Assembly: GCA_910574455.1 (NCBI GenBank)
Contig: CAJSYZ010000005.1
Span: forward strand, 248,001-312,000
Direction: 5' to 3'
Source: Trichaptum fuscoviolaceum
Lineage: Eukaryota; Basidiomycota; Agaricomycetes; Hymenochaetales; Trichaptaceae
Length of the DNA: 64,000 nucleotides
The position numbers and the translations under genes are program-made. Of this stretch, positions 23,101 to 34,843 are shown one piece after another (position 1 is the first letter of the stretch; every line of letters begins with the position of its first letter). The notes beneath the pieces are model-generated. The model ran no database searches, had not been told where the DNA came from, and was given only the letters and a program-made list of their open reading frames with translations.

Positions 23101-26100
23101 TCATCAAACGCTAGTCCTCAAAAGGGTCGCATACAATGTCACAACTGTGGCGCCCGCGGACACATTAAAGCTAATTGTTATGCCCCCGGTGGTGGGAAAC
23201 AAGATAACCCCCCTTCATGGTTCAAAGTGCCACCGCATATGGCACATCTTGTTGCGCAGACGCCTCCTCCGGCTAGTGCCACTCTTCAAGAGACTGCCAA
23301 GACCGTTCAGCATTTCAGCCTCATGGCTTCTCTTGAGGGCTTGGATAGTGATACTTGGATCTTAGATTCCGGGGCCTCGTCCTCAATGTGTCATGACCGT
23401 CTGTCATTCCACTCCCTGGTGATGTTCGATAACCCGCAAACAATTACCACCGCTAAAGCTGGCGACGTCCTTACTGCAAAAGGGAAAGGCTCAATTCGTG
23501 CCACTTTCAAGTACGACTCTCTTATATCGGTTGTCACCTTCAATGATGTTCTTTACGTCCCCGATTTGGATTCCAATCTCCTATCCGTCAGTAAATTAAT
23601 GGATGGCAACGTCTCCGTTTCATTCACAAAGGATCATTGCACATTCACTAAGGATGGTCGTCCTTTCGGTCTCGCTCTTCGCCTTGGCTCTCTCTATCAG
23701 GTGCAAATGGAACTCGCTCGAGATAGCGCTTTAATTATGTCTGCGTACAAAGACGTCCATCAGGACCTCACACTGTGGCATCGCCGTCTCGCGCACATAA
23801 ATGAACGCCGCGTTCTTGAAATGTTTAAGAACAATACAGTCAATGGCCTTATCCTCAAGGATCAGACATCCAAAGGTCGATGTTCCTCATGTATTGTTGG
23901 CAAGCACTCGGCTACCCCTTCACCGACGTCGATTCATAGAGCTAGCTATCCCCTGGAGACATTGCACTCGGACATTCAGTTCTTCGACACAGTCGGTCTC
24001 GGAGGATTCAAATATGCTTTGTCTTTCATAGACGAGTATACTGGCTACATGTGGCAAATTCCCTTGAAGGACAAGTCCAGCCAGTCCATTCTAACGGAGT
24101 TTCAACGCGTTGACAACCTCGTCGAAAACCAGTTCAAGCGTCGTATACGGACCCTTCACTCTGACAATGGAGGGGAATACTCCAATAAATTAATGGATGC
24201 ATATCTGAAGTCCCGTGGCATTGTTCACCACACGATAGCTCCTCATCGTCATGAAATGAACGGTTTAGCTGAACGCGCTAACCGTTCGGCCGCAGACTGC
24301 GTTCGCGCTATGCTTGACGACTCGAAGAAGCCCAAAAACCTCTGGCTGTTAGCCCTCTCATACTATGCTGATGTTCGAAATTTCACGACAAACTCTGCTC
24401 TCGACCCCAGTCTATCACCACATCAGGTCCTTTACGGTCGCAAGCCAGACGTGTCACACCTTCGTGTGTTCGGATGCGATGCATATATGCGGGTGCCACC
24501 CGATACTAGGAAGAAGCTAGACGCAAAATCGATCAAGGGCACATTTGTCGGTTTATCCTTAAACTCTTCCTATCAAATCCTTCTTCCCAACCGCACAATT
24601 GTCAAGTCGAAGGATGTCATCTTTATCGAAAGTCCGGACTCTCGCTCTATGTCTCGTCTTCCCGAAATGCCACCGGACAATACAGTCGATCGATTCAATC
24701 CAGCCGATTCCACTAGCATTCAGTCACCCGTATCCACGGATATTCTCCCCCCAGGGTCATCAGAGGTCAATATTCCACTAGTGCTTCGCAAGGAAACACG
24801 AGGTGATCATACGACGGACACCTACAGACAAAGCAAAGAGCAGGAATCGACTTATGCTTATATGGACAATCCGGTCAAAGCACTCGGGGTCAAGCAACCC
24901 AGACGTGTCGTACAAGGACATGTCATTCCCCTCACAATGCCTGAAGCTCTCTCTGGCCCAGACAAGGATGAATGGCAACGCGCAGGTGCATATGAGCTTG
25001 GGATGCTCCTTCAGCACGACGTATGGGACGAAGTCCCTCGGCCTCTTGACTCGCACGTCATACGAGGTAAATGGGTCTTCAACATCAAGGATGAGCCCTC
25101 TGGCCTCGTATTCCGAGCTCGCTGGGTCGCACGCGGAGATTTTCAACTTGAGGATGAATATGGCAAACTTCATGCGTCTTCCGGCGATTTCAACGTGGCC
25201 CGGCTTTTACTCGCACTATCGGCACTCGAGCAGTCCACGCTGCGCGCCATCGACATTAATTCTGCGTATTTACACAGCGATCTTGTTCTCGACTCACCGA
25301 TTTTCGTCGAGTTTCCACACGGATTCCAACCTAGATCTCCGGGTTTCGTCTGCAGACTCAAACGCGCGTTATACGGTCTTAAACAGGGTGCCCGTGCTTG
25401 GCAAGACACATTCTCAGCTATCCTCTCTACTTTTGGCTTCGCACCTTTGACATCTTCTCCGTCAACGTACAGGAGGTCCGACGCGCAGGGGGAGACTATA
25501 ATGGGCACTCATGTCGACGATTTACTTGTCAAAGCTAGGTCTAAGTCTGACGCCAATGACTCCGAAGCCAACAGATTTGAACTCGAGCTTGCAAGCAAGT
25601 TTAAATTTTCTAAGAAAGACTTGTCTACTGGGGCTCGAATCCTGGGCTGGGACTTGTCTCATGACTCTGCGGCTGGTATAATTCGTCTCAGCGTCAAGAA
25701 GAAAATTATTCGTATTGCTCAAAAATACGGACTTCAAGATGCGAAAACGGCTTCGACTCCCATGGCTGAAAATGCTTTATCTGTCTTCGACAAAGATGAC
25801 CAGGACTCTCAAACTGATTCAAGCTTCCCTTTTGCTCAGCTCATTGGCGAACTCCTCTGGCTGGCCATTAATGCTCGTCCAGACATCTCTTTCGCAGTGC
25901 AGGTCCTCTCTCGCTCCCTGAAGGACCCCAAGCAATGCCACTGGGTCGCTGCTAAACGAGTCGTTTGCTACCTCATGGGGACCCAAGAACTCGCCTTGCA
26001 ATACTCGAGTCAAGCTCAGAATCTGCCTATATGCTACACCGACGCTGACTGGGCTAGAGATCCATCCGATCGCAAATCGATGTCTGGTTATGTTTTTATT

Positions 26101-26490
26101 CTTGCTGGCGCAGCTGTAATGTGAAAAGTCAAGCGTCAAACAGTCGTCGCTTTGTCCACTGCGGAAGCCGAATACATTGCGGCCTCTTATGCCACCCGCG
26201 AGGCTACCTGGGTCAGAAATTTCTTTCATGAAATCGGTCGCTCTTTTGCCGCCAAACCTCTCCAAATTTTTGTCGACAATCAAGCAGCTATCAAGATGAC
26301 CGCCAATCCTGTTTACCAGTCGAAGACCAAGCATATCGACCTTGCAGTTCATCACATACGCGACCAATTCAAGTCCGGGAACGTCTCTTTTACATACACC
26401 CCGGGTTCGGACAACATTGCAGACATTTTTACGAAGCCCTTACCTCCGGTTCTTCACTCCAAGTGTGTGAGGGCTCTCGGTCTTTGTTAA
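23101..26490 (+). pseudogene. pol: Copia pol (zinc knuckle, protease, integrase, RT, RNase H) with one in-frame TGA
   Basis: In order: CCHC knuckle, protease WILDSGASSSMCHD, a GAG-pre-integrase LWHRRLAHI, and integrase with ETLHSDIQFFD, LHSDNGGEY and HEMNGLAERANR. RT has VRGKWVFN-type blocks, DINSAYLHS and THVDDLLV near 25506. RNase H has LSTAEAEYIAA and TKHIDLAVHHIRDQF. The single break is a TGA at 26122-26124, where relatives have Trp. RT shows His-Val-Asp-Asp instead of the usual Tyr-Val-Asp-Asp. Both catalytic Asp are kept. The coding frame is otherwise complete over 1130 codons, so decay is recent. Confidence 0.9.
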
Positions 26491-26525
26491 TTTTCATATT
26501 CTATACATTTCTCGCTGAGGGGGAG

Positions 26526-26737
26526 TGTTGAGGAACGTTTTCTGTCTTTTAATTACTTTAGTCTATTTTATTATGTCAGCTCGAAATCATGTAAACAGTC
26601 TCACTCGGCATATTCCGTGTGAGGCTGGTACGAGTATATTATGCTCGTCTCATCCTGTATGCCACCTCAGTTCTTCTACCATGAACTGAGGTGAGCACAT
26701 TCTTGCTTCTTCTATTTTCATTCACTCTTTATTAACA
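26526..26737 (+). repeat. Probable 3' LTR of the Copia element
   Basis: The start TGTTGAGG directly follows the purine tract, and the proposed end TTAACA gives TGTT...AACA inverted ends. It contains a TATA-like GTATATTATG and a 9-bp inverted repeat CCTCAGTTC/GAACTGAGG around 26667-26694. A related AGTTCTTCTACCACGAACTGAG recurs just outside at 26781, so the exact right end is uncertain. Confidence 0.55.
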
Positions 26738-26997
26738 TAAACTAGTGTCTTTATTTTAGGTATTTACACTGCAAATACACAGTTCTTCTACCACGAACTG
26801 AGTGTCTTTATTTTAGATCTCATTACTTCGAAGGTTTATGTACGCGCCGGTTTCATGGTCATAGATGTTGATAGTGTAGTTGTAAAGACCAGTAAGAGCC
26901 AGGGCTCTGTTCGGTGGAAGTCGATATGGACTTAGCAATTTGCTGCCAGTGCCAAGGTGGCGCCGGTGACGCTGCGGAGTTTCAATTGTCAACACGG

Positions 26998-27230
26998 ACA
27001 TACAGCGACGCGTCGTGGAACGTGTCCCGTTACCCACTCTCTCTCTCCTTCCCCTTCATTGTCCTCCATCCATTTTCCTCAATGTCCATCCACCCATAGG
27101 ATGGCCCTCAAAATCTGCTCTTCTGGTGTCTATGGTATGTTTTCTTATTTTATTCATATTTTGCTCGCTTTTTCTAATGATTTACTGGTGTGCCACCCAA
27201 GTGTGACTATATGCGGGCTCCGAGCCCGGG
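26998..27230 (+). repeat. Dispersed repeat, copy 1
   Basis: From ACATACAGCGACGCGTC through the pyrimidine-rich block to TGCCACCCAAGTGTGACTAT this matches the reverse complement of about 48370-48605. The two copies are 21 kb apart and inverted. No coding sequence is recognised. Confidence 0.6.
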
Positions 27231-27760
27231 TGGGAGCATACTACGTCACACTCAGGCTCAGTGGTGAGCCGCGTGCGCGTGGAAGGAGCCTCAACTTGAA
27301 GACAGTGTCGACGCAACAAAACCTCAAGACTTCTTGCAAGTCCCACCAGGACTTGTGTCGGACAAGGCCTTACTTGTGCCACCCAAAAGGTAAGCCTAAT
27401 TTCTGCCATTTCACGGAAACCATTTCTTCCAGATTGTCAACAACAGATGCGGGCAAGAAGGTCGTGATCAAGCAGAACTTGAATCCACGCGCGAGTATCG
27501 TCTGAGTCGTTGTTTACAGAGAAGTAGATCCTTTCTGACCTGATTTTGCTTAACTCACCCTACTTCATCACTCTTATAGAATTTCTCATGGACCCGCACA
27601 ACTTCATCAATATCCAAGGTCTGGCTGGGAGGTACTCTGCAAGGAGCAAGGAGCAACACGAAGAAGCTGTTCCGCATGCATGAACTCGAGTTCATTATGG
27701 CGCAACTTGTACGTCTTCTTTTTCTCCTTTCCCTCGACTGGTGACTAGTTGGCTTCGCAG
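27231..27760. other. Stretch between repeat and kinase remnant
   Basis: It holds partial open frames only. The 3' part (from about 27586, MDPHNFINIQ) may be the remains of exons upstream of the kinase fragment, since a plausible acceptor TTCGCAG lies at 27760. Confidence 0.3.
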
Positions 27761-28218
27761 TGCAATGCCGTGGGCACCTTGCACAATCAGGCCGTCGTCC
27801 ATCTCGACCTCAAGTTCAACAACGTCTTCATGGATGAGCAAGGTTGGCTCATCATTGGGGGCTTCGGCGTTGCGCACGTTTTCAAAAGATACGTGGTATG
27901 CATTGACGAGGTACTAACTTACAATACAATGACTATTGTCACAGGACTAAGGGCAAGTGTGGCACAACCGGCTACATGGCACCAGAGATGCTCCGCGGCG
28001 ACCATTACTCGTACAAGGCCGACAGTTTCTCCATTGGCATCATGTTCTATGAGCTTGTCTTTGGCTGGGTGTGTTCAGACTTGACACTCTTACTGACACC
28101 GCCTTCGCGTTTCTAGCTGCCTTTCCGTGGGAGGGTGGGATCGCAAGGATCTTGAAGCCAACGCACGGTACAGGAACGCGTTCGTCCCTCGATGGTTCCG
28201 CAAGCATCGACTCGTAGT
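27761..28218 (+). pseudogene. Protein kinase domain remnant (C-lobe only)
   Basis: The segment after TTCGCAG encodes VVHLDLKFNNVF, the catalytic-loop pattern HxDLKxxN, followed by GGFGVAH at the place of DFG. An intron 27896-27954 (GTATGC...ACAG) leads to GTTGYMAPEM (activation-segment APE) and YKADSFSIGIMFYELVFGW. A further splice leads to LPFRGRVG. The ATP-binding N-lobe is missing, the DFG Asp is replaced by Gly, and the frame slips by one across the first splice. It is therefore a decayed serine/threonine-type kinase fragment. Confidence 0.6.
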
Positions 28219-29006
28219 TCATTAAGCTCATTTGTTATCAATTGTATGTAGTTAGTATTAATATAATATAATATGCTTTTCATTCTATCATCCTGTGTGA
28301 AAGTAAGAAGGACCGTAAGGATTACACAGGCTTTATATCACCTTCTAGTATATATAATCCTCATAATCCATTATAATCTCTCACAATCACATATAAGCAC
28401 CATAAGTCTAGTAGCAATTATAAGCAAATACGGAGATGATAATGTCTGCAATCGATCATAAGCCTTCATAATGTAAGATAAGGGATAAAATTATTATGAA
28501 GATTATATTGCATTTCAAAGATTACAAGGCCAGTAATCGGTTGTAATGTCCAAAAGATATTATTGGCATTGTAAGCTCATATAAGGTAGACTGCGGTTTA
28601 TAGTGAATTACTTGGGAATATAAACGGTATATGACGATTATGACGATTTTGGGGTCTTATATGCGATTACGCAGTCTATAATCCGTTTCCCTTTCTCCCG
28701 ATGCATAACCAATCAATCACTGCGGCATATGTTGGCAAGTGTCTGGAACTTTGAAAAGGACTTCAAGTATATGTGCATGACTGAGAACTCTTTAACAAAT
28801 TTAGAATTATTGGGATCAAAACCCGTGCAACTACCTTGAGCCCACAACCATATTGCTGTGAAAGAGTTGTCTTGAATCACCGCAACTCTGTTCCACAGCC
28901 CACAGTGTCACTGGCACAACTCAAGAGTGCATCGTAATGAAACCAACCAATGTGTTTCACAGGGAGATTTAAGGTAACATAGTACATATCTACATAGAAC
29001 TCCATC
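28219..29006. other. AT-rich intergenic region
   Basis: 28260-28690 is dominated by short ATAA/TTAT-containing words (TATAATCC, CATAATCC, ATTATAATC) with no coding frame. It may be a decayed element, but no terminal repeats were found. Confidence 0.4.
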
Positions 29007-30635
29007 TTATGGAAGCGAATGATCTGTGCATGAACAACGGAGTTGTAGGTCGAAGGAGCACTCTATACCAGCGCTTTGACAAAACAATTTCATCGATGCC
29101 TCGAATTCTAGCAAATGGTCGAGCAAGCTGTGTTCCTCTCGCTGGTGAGATTCGTCTCTCTTCCGGGGTTTCAAGAGTTTTCCCGAGAGAGATAACGAAA
29201 GTGATTTCAGTTCCAAAAAGTATCTGGAGGAAATGATCTCCAAGATGCACTTCATCCAATCAGCAACATGCGCGACCCGCATCCATTCCGTAGGTATGAC
29301 TTGTAAGTTAAGGCTCCAAATTGTCGCGGGTATGAGGGGTAGTGATTTGGAAAATAAGGTTAGATCGGTATCGAGAGTGAAGACTTTGAGGCGTGAGCAG
29401 TATGGACCAATCCATTTTAACAATTCGTTTGCTGATTTCTCGTCGATAATGTGCAGTGAGCGGAGCTGACCGAATGCGACGGCGCACTGAGTAGCAGATA
29501 ACCTTTCAGTTCCCCATACGGCGAAACATCTTTCACTGAAGTCACCGTTGTAGTGTAAGGTTTCCAGGCGAGGGCTGGACAGACTGGACAGAATAAAAAG
29601 CGTTTCCAGATTAATCTCGAGAGATGATTGACGCTTCAGCGTCAAATTCTTCAGGAATCCAAAGCCTGCTTCCTGCAACGCCCGTGCACGGGAGGTATTA
29701 GAGAACCTTACCCCTTCGCAGTCCAAAGTTTGTAAAAACTCTAGTTTTCCGGAGTTCTCTATCAGAGGATCGAGAATAAATTGTTCTCTGTAAGTCGATG
29801 CGTGTAGGGTAACCCACTCTAGATGTGTGTTTCGTCGAAACAGTTCCCCTATCGTGTGATTAGACCATTTGGTGAAAAACGAGGCGTAGCTTTGTATGAA
29901 GACACATTTGAGGTTCTTGAAACCAACTAGAATGCGATGCAGGTTTTCGAACCACTGACGGAACTCTTCCCGGTATTCCTCACGAAAATAGAAGTCATCG
30001 TAGTCGGACTGGTCTATACGAGCGAACAATTGTAGAGCGACAACTGTTGTCCACGGACCAAAAATTGATTTTCGTACTAGTGAAATGAGGTTTGAAAGTT
30101 CACTTGTCGGTCTATTGAAAAATAGTATCCGGCCAAGTGCTTTTTGTGAAGAAAACGTCCAGGATCGATGGACGAGACTCATGTTGCTTAGGATGCCGTC
30201 CTCTTCAATACACATCGATGAACGCGCCAATTCGGCAGTTAGGAGTTTCTCGAATCTAGACCTGATGGCAGCCATACGCTCGGCGTGGATAATGTCCAGC
30301 ACCTCGTCCAAAACGAGTTGGGGAAAGCCTGCTTGCACCATCCGTCCATCACGACTCATGGACCTGTTGTGCACAACAGCCATGCGATCTTTCATCCGAT
30401 TCTCCTCCACGATGTCAATCACGTCTGTCGAGTTGCGCAGTGTCACTTCTCTGGAATCAAAGTCCGGATGAGTGACCACGGAATAGATGAGGTCCATGAT
30501 ATGGCACGGAACGTCGTGGGACAGCTGAAGGCTTGCAATCATGGCATCGGCCTGCGACGGGAACGAAACATAGCTAGAATTTGCTTTGTTATAAGCCTGA
30601 GAGTCTATGAACGGCTGTTGGCTGTCAGAGGACAT
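29007..30635 (-). CDS. F-box-like/leucine-rich family protein, member A
   Basis: 542 aa, intronless. The Met at 30635 is chosen because all family members start just before QPF/QPL-x-DSRAYNKA; the frame is open to 30749. The conserved N-terminal part (FPSQADAMIASLQLSHDVPCH) is followed by VVTHPDFDS and then MSLVHRSWTFSSQKALGRIL near residue 155. That motif resembles the segment after the F-box in many agaricomycete F-box/LRR proteins, although no canonical F-box is seen. The C-terminal two thirds has irregular leucine-rich repeats (LRSLHIIDEKSA, LKVFTLDTDL). Proposed role, by family analogy only: substrate adaptor of an SCF ubiquitin ligase. Confidence 0.8.
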   Translation of the reverse strand: MSSDSQQPFIDSQAYNKANSSYVSFPSQADAMIASLQLSHDVPCHIMDLIYSVVTHPDFDSREVTLRNSTDVIDIVEENRMKDRMAVVHNRSMSRDGRMVQAGFPQLVLDEVLDIIHAERMAAIRSRFEKLLTAELARSSMCIEEDGILSNMSLVHRSWTFSSQKALGRILFFNRPTSELSNLISLVRKSIFGPWTTVVALQLFARIDQSDYDDFYFREEYREEFRQWFENLHRILVGFKNLKCVFIQSYASFFTKWSNHTIGELFRRNTHLEWVTLHASTYREQFILDPLIENSGKLEFLQTLDCEGVRFSNTSRARALQEAGFGFLKNLTLKRQSSLEINLETLFILSSLSSPRLETLHYNGDFSERCFAVWGTERLSATQCAVAFGQLRSLHIIDEKSANELLKWIGPYCSRLKVFTLDTDLTLFSKSLPLIPATIWSLNLQVIPTEWMRVAHVADWMKCILEIISSRYFLELKSLSLSLSGKLLKPRKRDESHQREEHSLLDHLLEFEASMKLFCQSAGIECSFDLQLRCSCTDHSLP

Positions 30636-31992
30636 CTTTAGAGAAGAATTGCCGTCGAGTTGTAAGACGAGAGGAACACGCGTGAACCAGGAGTTGCCAG
30701 TGTTTTGCACTGTTTGGGTCATGGATAACTGCAACTTGAATTCCGTCAAGTAAGCTCAGTGCTTTCAAGCTTGATGAGCCAGACATAGGTACGTAGTGGA
30801 GGAACAATCGTTGTGAGTTCTTTATTTTAAGTAAAAGATATTTTCTCGATTTCAATTCTTCGTCATACTGCAAGCTACAACTGTTACCATGAAACCGCCA
30901 AATCATATCGATTCGAGCACATGCGAGTGGAAAGCATTCCTGACCGCGACGAGTGCACAGGATGTTCAAAGGCATAATCGGCACGAGTATAATTGGCAAC
31001 AAGACATATACTTGAAGTTTAAAGCCAAACCCACGATTAGAAAAGGTCGGGACCGAGGGGAAATGACATAAAGTTATGAATTATACTCGTGCAGATCGTG
31101 CCTTATGATCTTCCACCAGAATACAATTGCGAGGTGAGCGCAGGCTCATCTCCTTCTCCTTTCCCCGTCCCGCGAACAACTGCATGGCATCTATGCCATC
31201 CAGCGCCATCCTCTTCACAGTTTACGCCTCCTTCCAGCCGTATGACCACGGTGTCATTCAGCTCTATCTCCAGCGCTTTCATTAGGACGCCTTCGAATGT
31301 CTACATCTCAGGAGAGATTCGCACTGGGTCTTGGGATCTGGAGGATGTATTTGGTATTTAATGGCACACTGATGGAGTGCGAAAGCAAAACTCACTAGAA
31401 CTGGGTACAACGTGGTTCCCTTACTCCCAATGGGAGTAAAGGGCACTGTATCCCCTAAATTGCCGTGGGATACCTGCATATTTGCACCTCCCCTAAACTG
31501 CCGCCGTGGGATAACTGCTTATTTTCACCGCATTTTCATTACTAGTGTCGGGTTTGCTTTCCAATATAACTCAAGCAATTCTCTCTTAACTTGCTTTGTG
31601 TTATTTACTGTCATCCTTTGTGAAATGGACTATTAAGCGGTGAACCAAATGCAGGGACTGGGGGAGTAAGGGATCTGCCGGCGAAGCTCGGCCTGTTATC
31701 TAGTAGCAAGTTGCTTCCTATCTTCCAATTCCACTCTTATCCAAGAGCCGCCGTCCTGACCCTATCCGCCACCATCCACACCATCTTCTCCTCTTCTGCT
31801 CCTACCCGAAGACCCCCAACGTCGCTAAGGTAAAGTCAACGCTATACCCTCTTTTGCCTTCTCGGCCCGCGTCTCTTTCCCAAGATGGGACGATAGGCTG
31901 ACAACGCTGAGTAGTGCAGTGCTCATGTAACCGGACGGACTCTAAGCAGTAGGATCAAGGTGGTTCGCAGCAGGGTATTGCGCCGCTATAGA

Positions 31993-32974
31993 AGCGGCCT
32001 GACGAAAAGGCCGCCTACAAGTGCCGCCGCTGCCGCATGCAGCCGCCTACAAGTATCGCCGCTGCCGCATGCAAGACTGCAGACACGGAACCAATGATAA
32101 ATAAGATAAAATACTGTAGAAATTAATGAAGTCATTGCATGTGCCACAGCTGTCAAAACTGCCGCATGCAGTGCCGCCTACCTGTCAAAACTACCGCATG
32201 CAGTGCCGCCTACCTGTCAAAACTACCGCATGCAGTGCCGCCTACCTGTCAAAACTGCCGCATACACTGCCGCATACAGGCTTGAAGACTGCAGTCAAGC
32301 CGCATGCAGAGTTGCAACGGGGTCCCGAACCTTCCCAAAGCGTACTAGACTCAGGTACAAACACAGCCATGCATTCAGTTTCCCACAGCCACTCATCAAA
32401 TTGTAGATCTTGCATACGACAATATGATTACTTGCATAGCAGAAGTGGTTTAGATATAAAACAATCACAGTACTGTCTATTGTAATGTACTAATAAGATA
32501 TAAAATAAATGATAATTAACTACGAGAAATAGAGACCAAAATGGCACATGTCTTCGTAAAACTTGTCAATGCCCGTTACCCGGTTTTCGGTAATCCTTCA
32601 AGTTGTCCGCTTGTCCCCTCAGGCTGTTCTCGGACACCAAGTCACACAGTATATTTGTCCTGATTTTAACTTAACAACACTTAATATCATACTTTCAACT
32701 AACTTAATACACCCAATATTGACTTAAGCAAATTGTATGAGAATATATTTACTAAAGAGTGACCCTGACCATAATCTCGTGACATTTATTTGGTCTTCGA
32801 TAGATCTGAGATATTATCGGGGCTCTTGCCCCCGGTCACTTACGAGACCGTAGGCGGCACTTTGTACAATGACCGCCTACGCCTACTAGTACTGCATGCG
32901 GTCCTGTATAGAAAGTGCCGCCTACTGCATGCGGCAGCGGCGGCACTTGTAGGCGGCCTTTTCGTACAGCCGCT
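31993..32974. mobile_element. Non-autonomous inverted-repeat element (about 982 bp) with internal minisatellite
   Basis: The left end AGCGGCCTGACGAAAAGGCC and following GCCTACAAGTGCCGCCGCTG match the right end in reverse complement (AGCGGCTGTACGAAAAGGCC...), about 55 bp with three mismatches. ATAGA directly flanks both ends (31988-31992 and 32975-32979) and may be a 5-bp duplication. The motifs GCCGCATGCAG and GCCGCCTAC are repeated inside both ends and in the central tandem array. No coding sequence. Confidence 0.7.
32150..32277. repeat. 32-bp minisatellite, four units
   Basis: Units start CTGTCAAAACT(A/G)CCGCATG at 32150, 32182, 32214 and 32246. They are made of the same GCCGCATGCAGTGCCGCCTAC words as the ends of the surrounding element. 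Confidence 0.9.
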
Positions 32975-34843
32975 ATAGAAGTTCGCATTCCCATAACTTT
33001 GTGTTTCTTCGAGGGGGTGATCGGCGACAATGAAGTGTGCATATCGCTTGTCATCTGGCTCGGAGAATGGTGCTCGGGCTGAACGAGACAGAGAAAGTTG
33101 ATTGGAGGGGCGTGATCATCCTTCTTGATACATGATGGCGCAATTGCGGTGTAGTGCGACGAGACGACTATAGGTGGTTTGGGAGCATCGCATAGAATGC
33201 AGTTGCGTACGCCATGGTGCATTAACACAGCTTCAGGCAGAGTACGTACGTTCCCTTGGTTTTGTGTTTCTTTGAGACGGCGACGTGAAGCAGAGATAGC
33301 GTCTCGTTATTTGGGTGGGTCGAGGGGTAGTGTTTTGCCAGGAAGAAATATATTCGAAAGACTTGATTGAGGTACCAGTAACTGAGCACCTGAGTCTAAA
33401 CCAAACAAATTCGTTTTCCGCCCTCCAGAAGGTGTCCTTGCACTTCCCCTCCCAGCGCCCCTTCATAGTTGCGACCAAAGCTCAAAAAAAGACTCAGACA
33501 ATCTTTGGAAGTAGCTGAGGCGGAAGATGATTACAGAAAGGTTGACTCGGCGATGAAGATGGGGAAAACGATGAAATCACCGAGATCAATGACATCGTTG
33601 AAGACGAAGACGCGGATGACTGAACCGAACTTCAAGCTTCCAGACGCTCCCCAAACCGACCATGACTCTCGCGTAGTGCACCTGATTTCTTGCATTAACC
33701 CGTCGATGGCGCCGTCTTCCTATCTCAACCTGCACCTCAACCATCCATCTCATTCGCAGTTGATCGCCCCTTTCGCACCACCCCCAGCTATAACTCGAAC
33801 TCCCTCTCTACGCAATCGTCCCCTCCTTCAACAATAGATTGCACGAGGGAACACGCTCAGGGTCTGCCGACAATGTCGTTCCCTGTGAGGACAGATTGCA
33901 GCACGCTTTTGCAGATACCAAGAAGAACGTTTACGCTAGCGGTTGATTGTACAGAGTCTGATGCTCGGCTATGCACAGTTTCCGTATCGTGTTTGAGGCC
34001 TGGGCCTCAAGACCTCAGCTGTAACACCCTCGAGTCTTCGTTCAAGACTCGGTTTTCCTGGGATGTCATTCGGTCGAGCCTCGAACCTGCACAGTTTTCA
34101 AAACATCCAAACTGGAGTTGCTGACCGCGAGCGCCAGCCACACTTTTTGTGTTGACAGACAGGCAAAGAAAGCATAGCCTAGCGGATTAATGTACATTTT
34201 AGCCAATGCAAGTCAATATAGCGCAACTGGATCAGCGTACCGAGGTTCTTCGCTTCAAGTAGAATCAGCGGGTTAGCCAGAATTGTCCAAGGAAATCAGC
34301 ACTGTCCTCACCTGCCTCCCCGGAGCCGCTCGCCAAGTGATTCCCTCCGTCGCCTAAGTGGAAATCGTCGAGACCGTAGTTTTAGGTGACGACTGAAATG
34401 AACTTTCTCGACCTTCAAATTTCAAGATGGCGTGTTTAGAATACTTGAGTGGAGGCAGCAATACGGCAATACGGGTTTAAACAATCGTTGAGCAGTACTG
34501 AAGGCATTGTAGAAGAGCAGGCTGTCGTCTAGTGCGGCGGGTATGCGAATGAAGGTGAAAGAGAGGGCAGGCAAGGTTGCGTTTGTTGGAAAAGCTGATT
34601 TGGTTGAAAGTTGTGGCTTGAACACGTTTTCCCACGCCGAACAACTTCCGAAACTCGAAGCAAACTCGAAACATTCCTTCCTCTCTTTGTTCCTAGTTGG
34701 TGGCCCTAAACAGTTGCGGCGGCTTGAATTTTTTTCACGGCCCACGGGTCCTAGAAACCAGTGCGTATCGTGTCATAAAGCCACTACAGGAATTATCCGG
34801 CGACACAGCAAACATCATCAAATTCTATACATGAACCTTTAAA

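Larger units (their letters stand above)
30636..34843. other. Long intergenic region between family members A and B
   Basis: It holds no supported gene. Contents: a short repeated CCCCTAAA(T/C)TGCCG...GTGGGATA at about 31453-31510, the inverted-repeat element 31993-32974, and a possible acidic remnant around 33550-33625. Scattered short open frames (31089-31361, 33469-33837, 34543-34842) show no splice or homology support. Confidence 0.5.

Noticed and set aside
28260..28690. AT-rich ATAA/TTAT-word region as a transposable element
   Set aside because: No terminal repeats, target duplication or second copy in the window could be found.
33469..33837. Possible gene with an acidic stretch in an alternative frame
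   Set aside because: The acidic frame ends after about 25 codons at a stop, and no splice sites extend it convincingly.
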